From positions 1 to 6,053 of the forward strand of contig JAKCCC010000136.1 in assembly GCA_021838985.1 (NCBI GenBank): a DNA stretch of 6,053 nucleotides, given 5' to 3'. Below are positions 5,644 through 6,053 of this stretch, in pieces. Every line of letters starts with the position of its first letter. Positions within the stretch are counted from its first letter, which is position 1. Below the pieces are notes generated by a model. The model did no database searches and was not told the origin of the DNA. It worked only from the letters and a program-made list of their open reading frames with translations. The position numbers and the translations under genes were made by a program. This stretch comes from Planctomycetota bacterium. Its GTDB lineage: Bacteria > Planctomycetota > Phycisphaerae > WQYP01.

Positions 5644-5668
5644 CATCGCCTGAGTACCACGCTATTAT
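5640..5668 (+). promoter_or_regulatory. Sigma70 promoter of the GntR/LacI-type regulator
   Basis: TTGACA (5640-5645) and TATTAT (5663-5668) have a 17-nt spacer. Transcription would begin near 5675, leaving a leader of only about 14 nt that contains AAGG (5677-5680) before the ATG at 5689. Confidence 0.82.
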
Positions 5669-5688
5669 ATGGCGGTAAGGTTAGGAAC

Positions 5689-6053
5689 ATGCAAGTGATA
5701 CGCAGAGGTTCGCCCGTCAGAAATCCCGTCCCCACCGTGGAATCCCTGGTGTTGAAACTACGCCAGCGGATGGAATCCCGGAACTTTCAACCGGGCGAAT
5801 TGGTCGGCACCGAACTGGAATTGGCACGCAGCGAAGGGGCCAGCCGGATGCTCGTACGGCGCGCGGTGGAAACGTTGGTGCGCGAGGGCCAACTGCAACG
5901 CCGGCCCGGCAAGGGTCTGTATGTGCCCGATCGTCGCCGCTTCGCTCGGAACGGCGATGGCGTCTCACGGCTGGTGCAGATCGTGATGCCGGATTTGTTG
6001 GTCAATCGATGCGTGGAGATTGCTCATGCGGCCAAGGAAGTCGGTTTGAACGC
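5689..6053 (+). CDS. GntR-type regulator with LacI-like sensor domain (partial, 3' end outside window)
   Basis: The first 121 codons of a transcription factor that continues past the window. Residues about 16-80 form a GntR-type winged helix: the helix-turn-helix is at ASRMLVRRAVETLVREGQL (51-69), followed by the wing RRPGKGLYVP (71-80). From about residue 95, LVQIVMPDLLVNRCVEIAHA resembles the opening strand and helix of the periplasmic-binding/LacI sensor fold, as in AraR-like proteins that sense sugars. The ligand is unknown. The ATG follows AAGG eight bases away, behind a near-consensus promoter whose -35 box overlaps a perfect palindrome, so negative autoregulation is likely. A broken paralogous 5' end lies directly upstream. 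Confidence 0.85.
   Translation, partial: MQVIRRGSPVRNPVPTVESLVLKLRQRMESRNFQPGELVGTELELARSEGASRMLVRRAVETLVREGQLQRRPGKGLYVPDRRRFARNGDGVSRLVQIVMPDLLVNRCVEIAHAAKEVGLN

Larger units (their letters stand above)
5445..5770 (+). repeat. Tandem duplication of control region and regulator 5' end
   Basis: Positions 5445 to about 5590 align without gaps to 5625 to about 5770 at a constant offset of 180. The operator, promoter and ribosome-binding segment are the best-kept parts, and the coding portion has diverged markedly. This points to an old duplication or to two paralogous regulator genes of which only the second survives. Confidence 0.8.

Noticed and set aside
5445..5668. CRISPR array
   Set aside because: Only two copies, 180 bases apart, with homology continuing into coding DNA rather than short repeats and unique spacers.
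5466..5735. Minus-strand frame with an internal repeat (ITCMFLTLPPYNS)
   Set aside because: The repeat merely reflects the duplicated promoter DNA read backwards; the plus-strand promoters and regulator explain it.

Overview
The window is a piece of a high-GC bacterial chromosome, with long GC-rich genes and AT-richer promoter stretches. The organism is probably a member of the Planctomycetota/Verrucomicrobiota group. That assignment is an inference from the GntR-type regulator fused to a LacI-type sensor, the paired MpsC (DUF2294) genes and the degenerate 7-bp repeats; no rRNA or other marker gene is present.

Layout. Positions 1-393 hold no convincing gene, but contain a nested palindrome and a short CCACAAC-type tandem repeat. 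Positions 394-3122 hold four genes on the minus strand. In order of transcription they are a small GlsB/YeaQ/YmgE-type membrane protein, an MpsC-family protein, a B12-binding-type radical SAM enzyme and a bacterial ferritin. The first two are 5 nt apart and the last two 34 nt apart, so at least two transcriptional pairs, and possibly one operon, are likely. Positions 3123-3520 form a divergent intergenic region. On the minus strand it carries a good sigma70-type promoter, three strong hairpins (one capped by a GAAA tetraloop) and a perfect 13-bp terminator stem with a T tract. Together these look like an RNA of about 190 nt, either free-standing or acting as an attenuator leader for the membrane-protein gene. 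A second, more typical MpsC-family gene reads away on the plus strand (3521-3898).

Positions 3900-5220 are a scar of mobile DNA. It contains a possible antitoxin-like remnant, then a decayed IS256-family element (3982-5083). That element still has both terminal inverted repeats, but its transposase gene has an in-frame stop and an internal deletion. On its far side is the N-terminal fragment of an ISL3-type transposase. Positions 5221-5444 show nothing recognisable. From 5445 to the end there is a tandem, 180-nt-spaced duplication of an operator, a promoter and the 5' end of a regulator gene. The second copy drives an intact GntR/LacI-type regulator that runs off the window; the first copy has lost its start codon and is cut short.

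Working together: the membrane protein, the MpsC proteins, the radical SAM enzyme and the ferritin suggest an envelope, ion-stress or iron-related set, but no pathway can be assigned from sequence alone. The regulator at the right edge probably represses its own promoter through a perfect palindrome that overlaps the -35 box.
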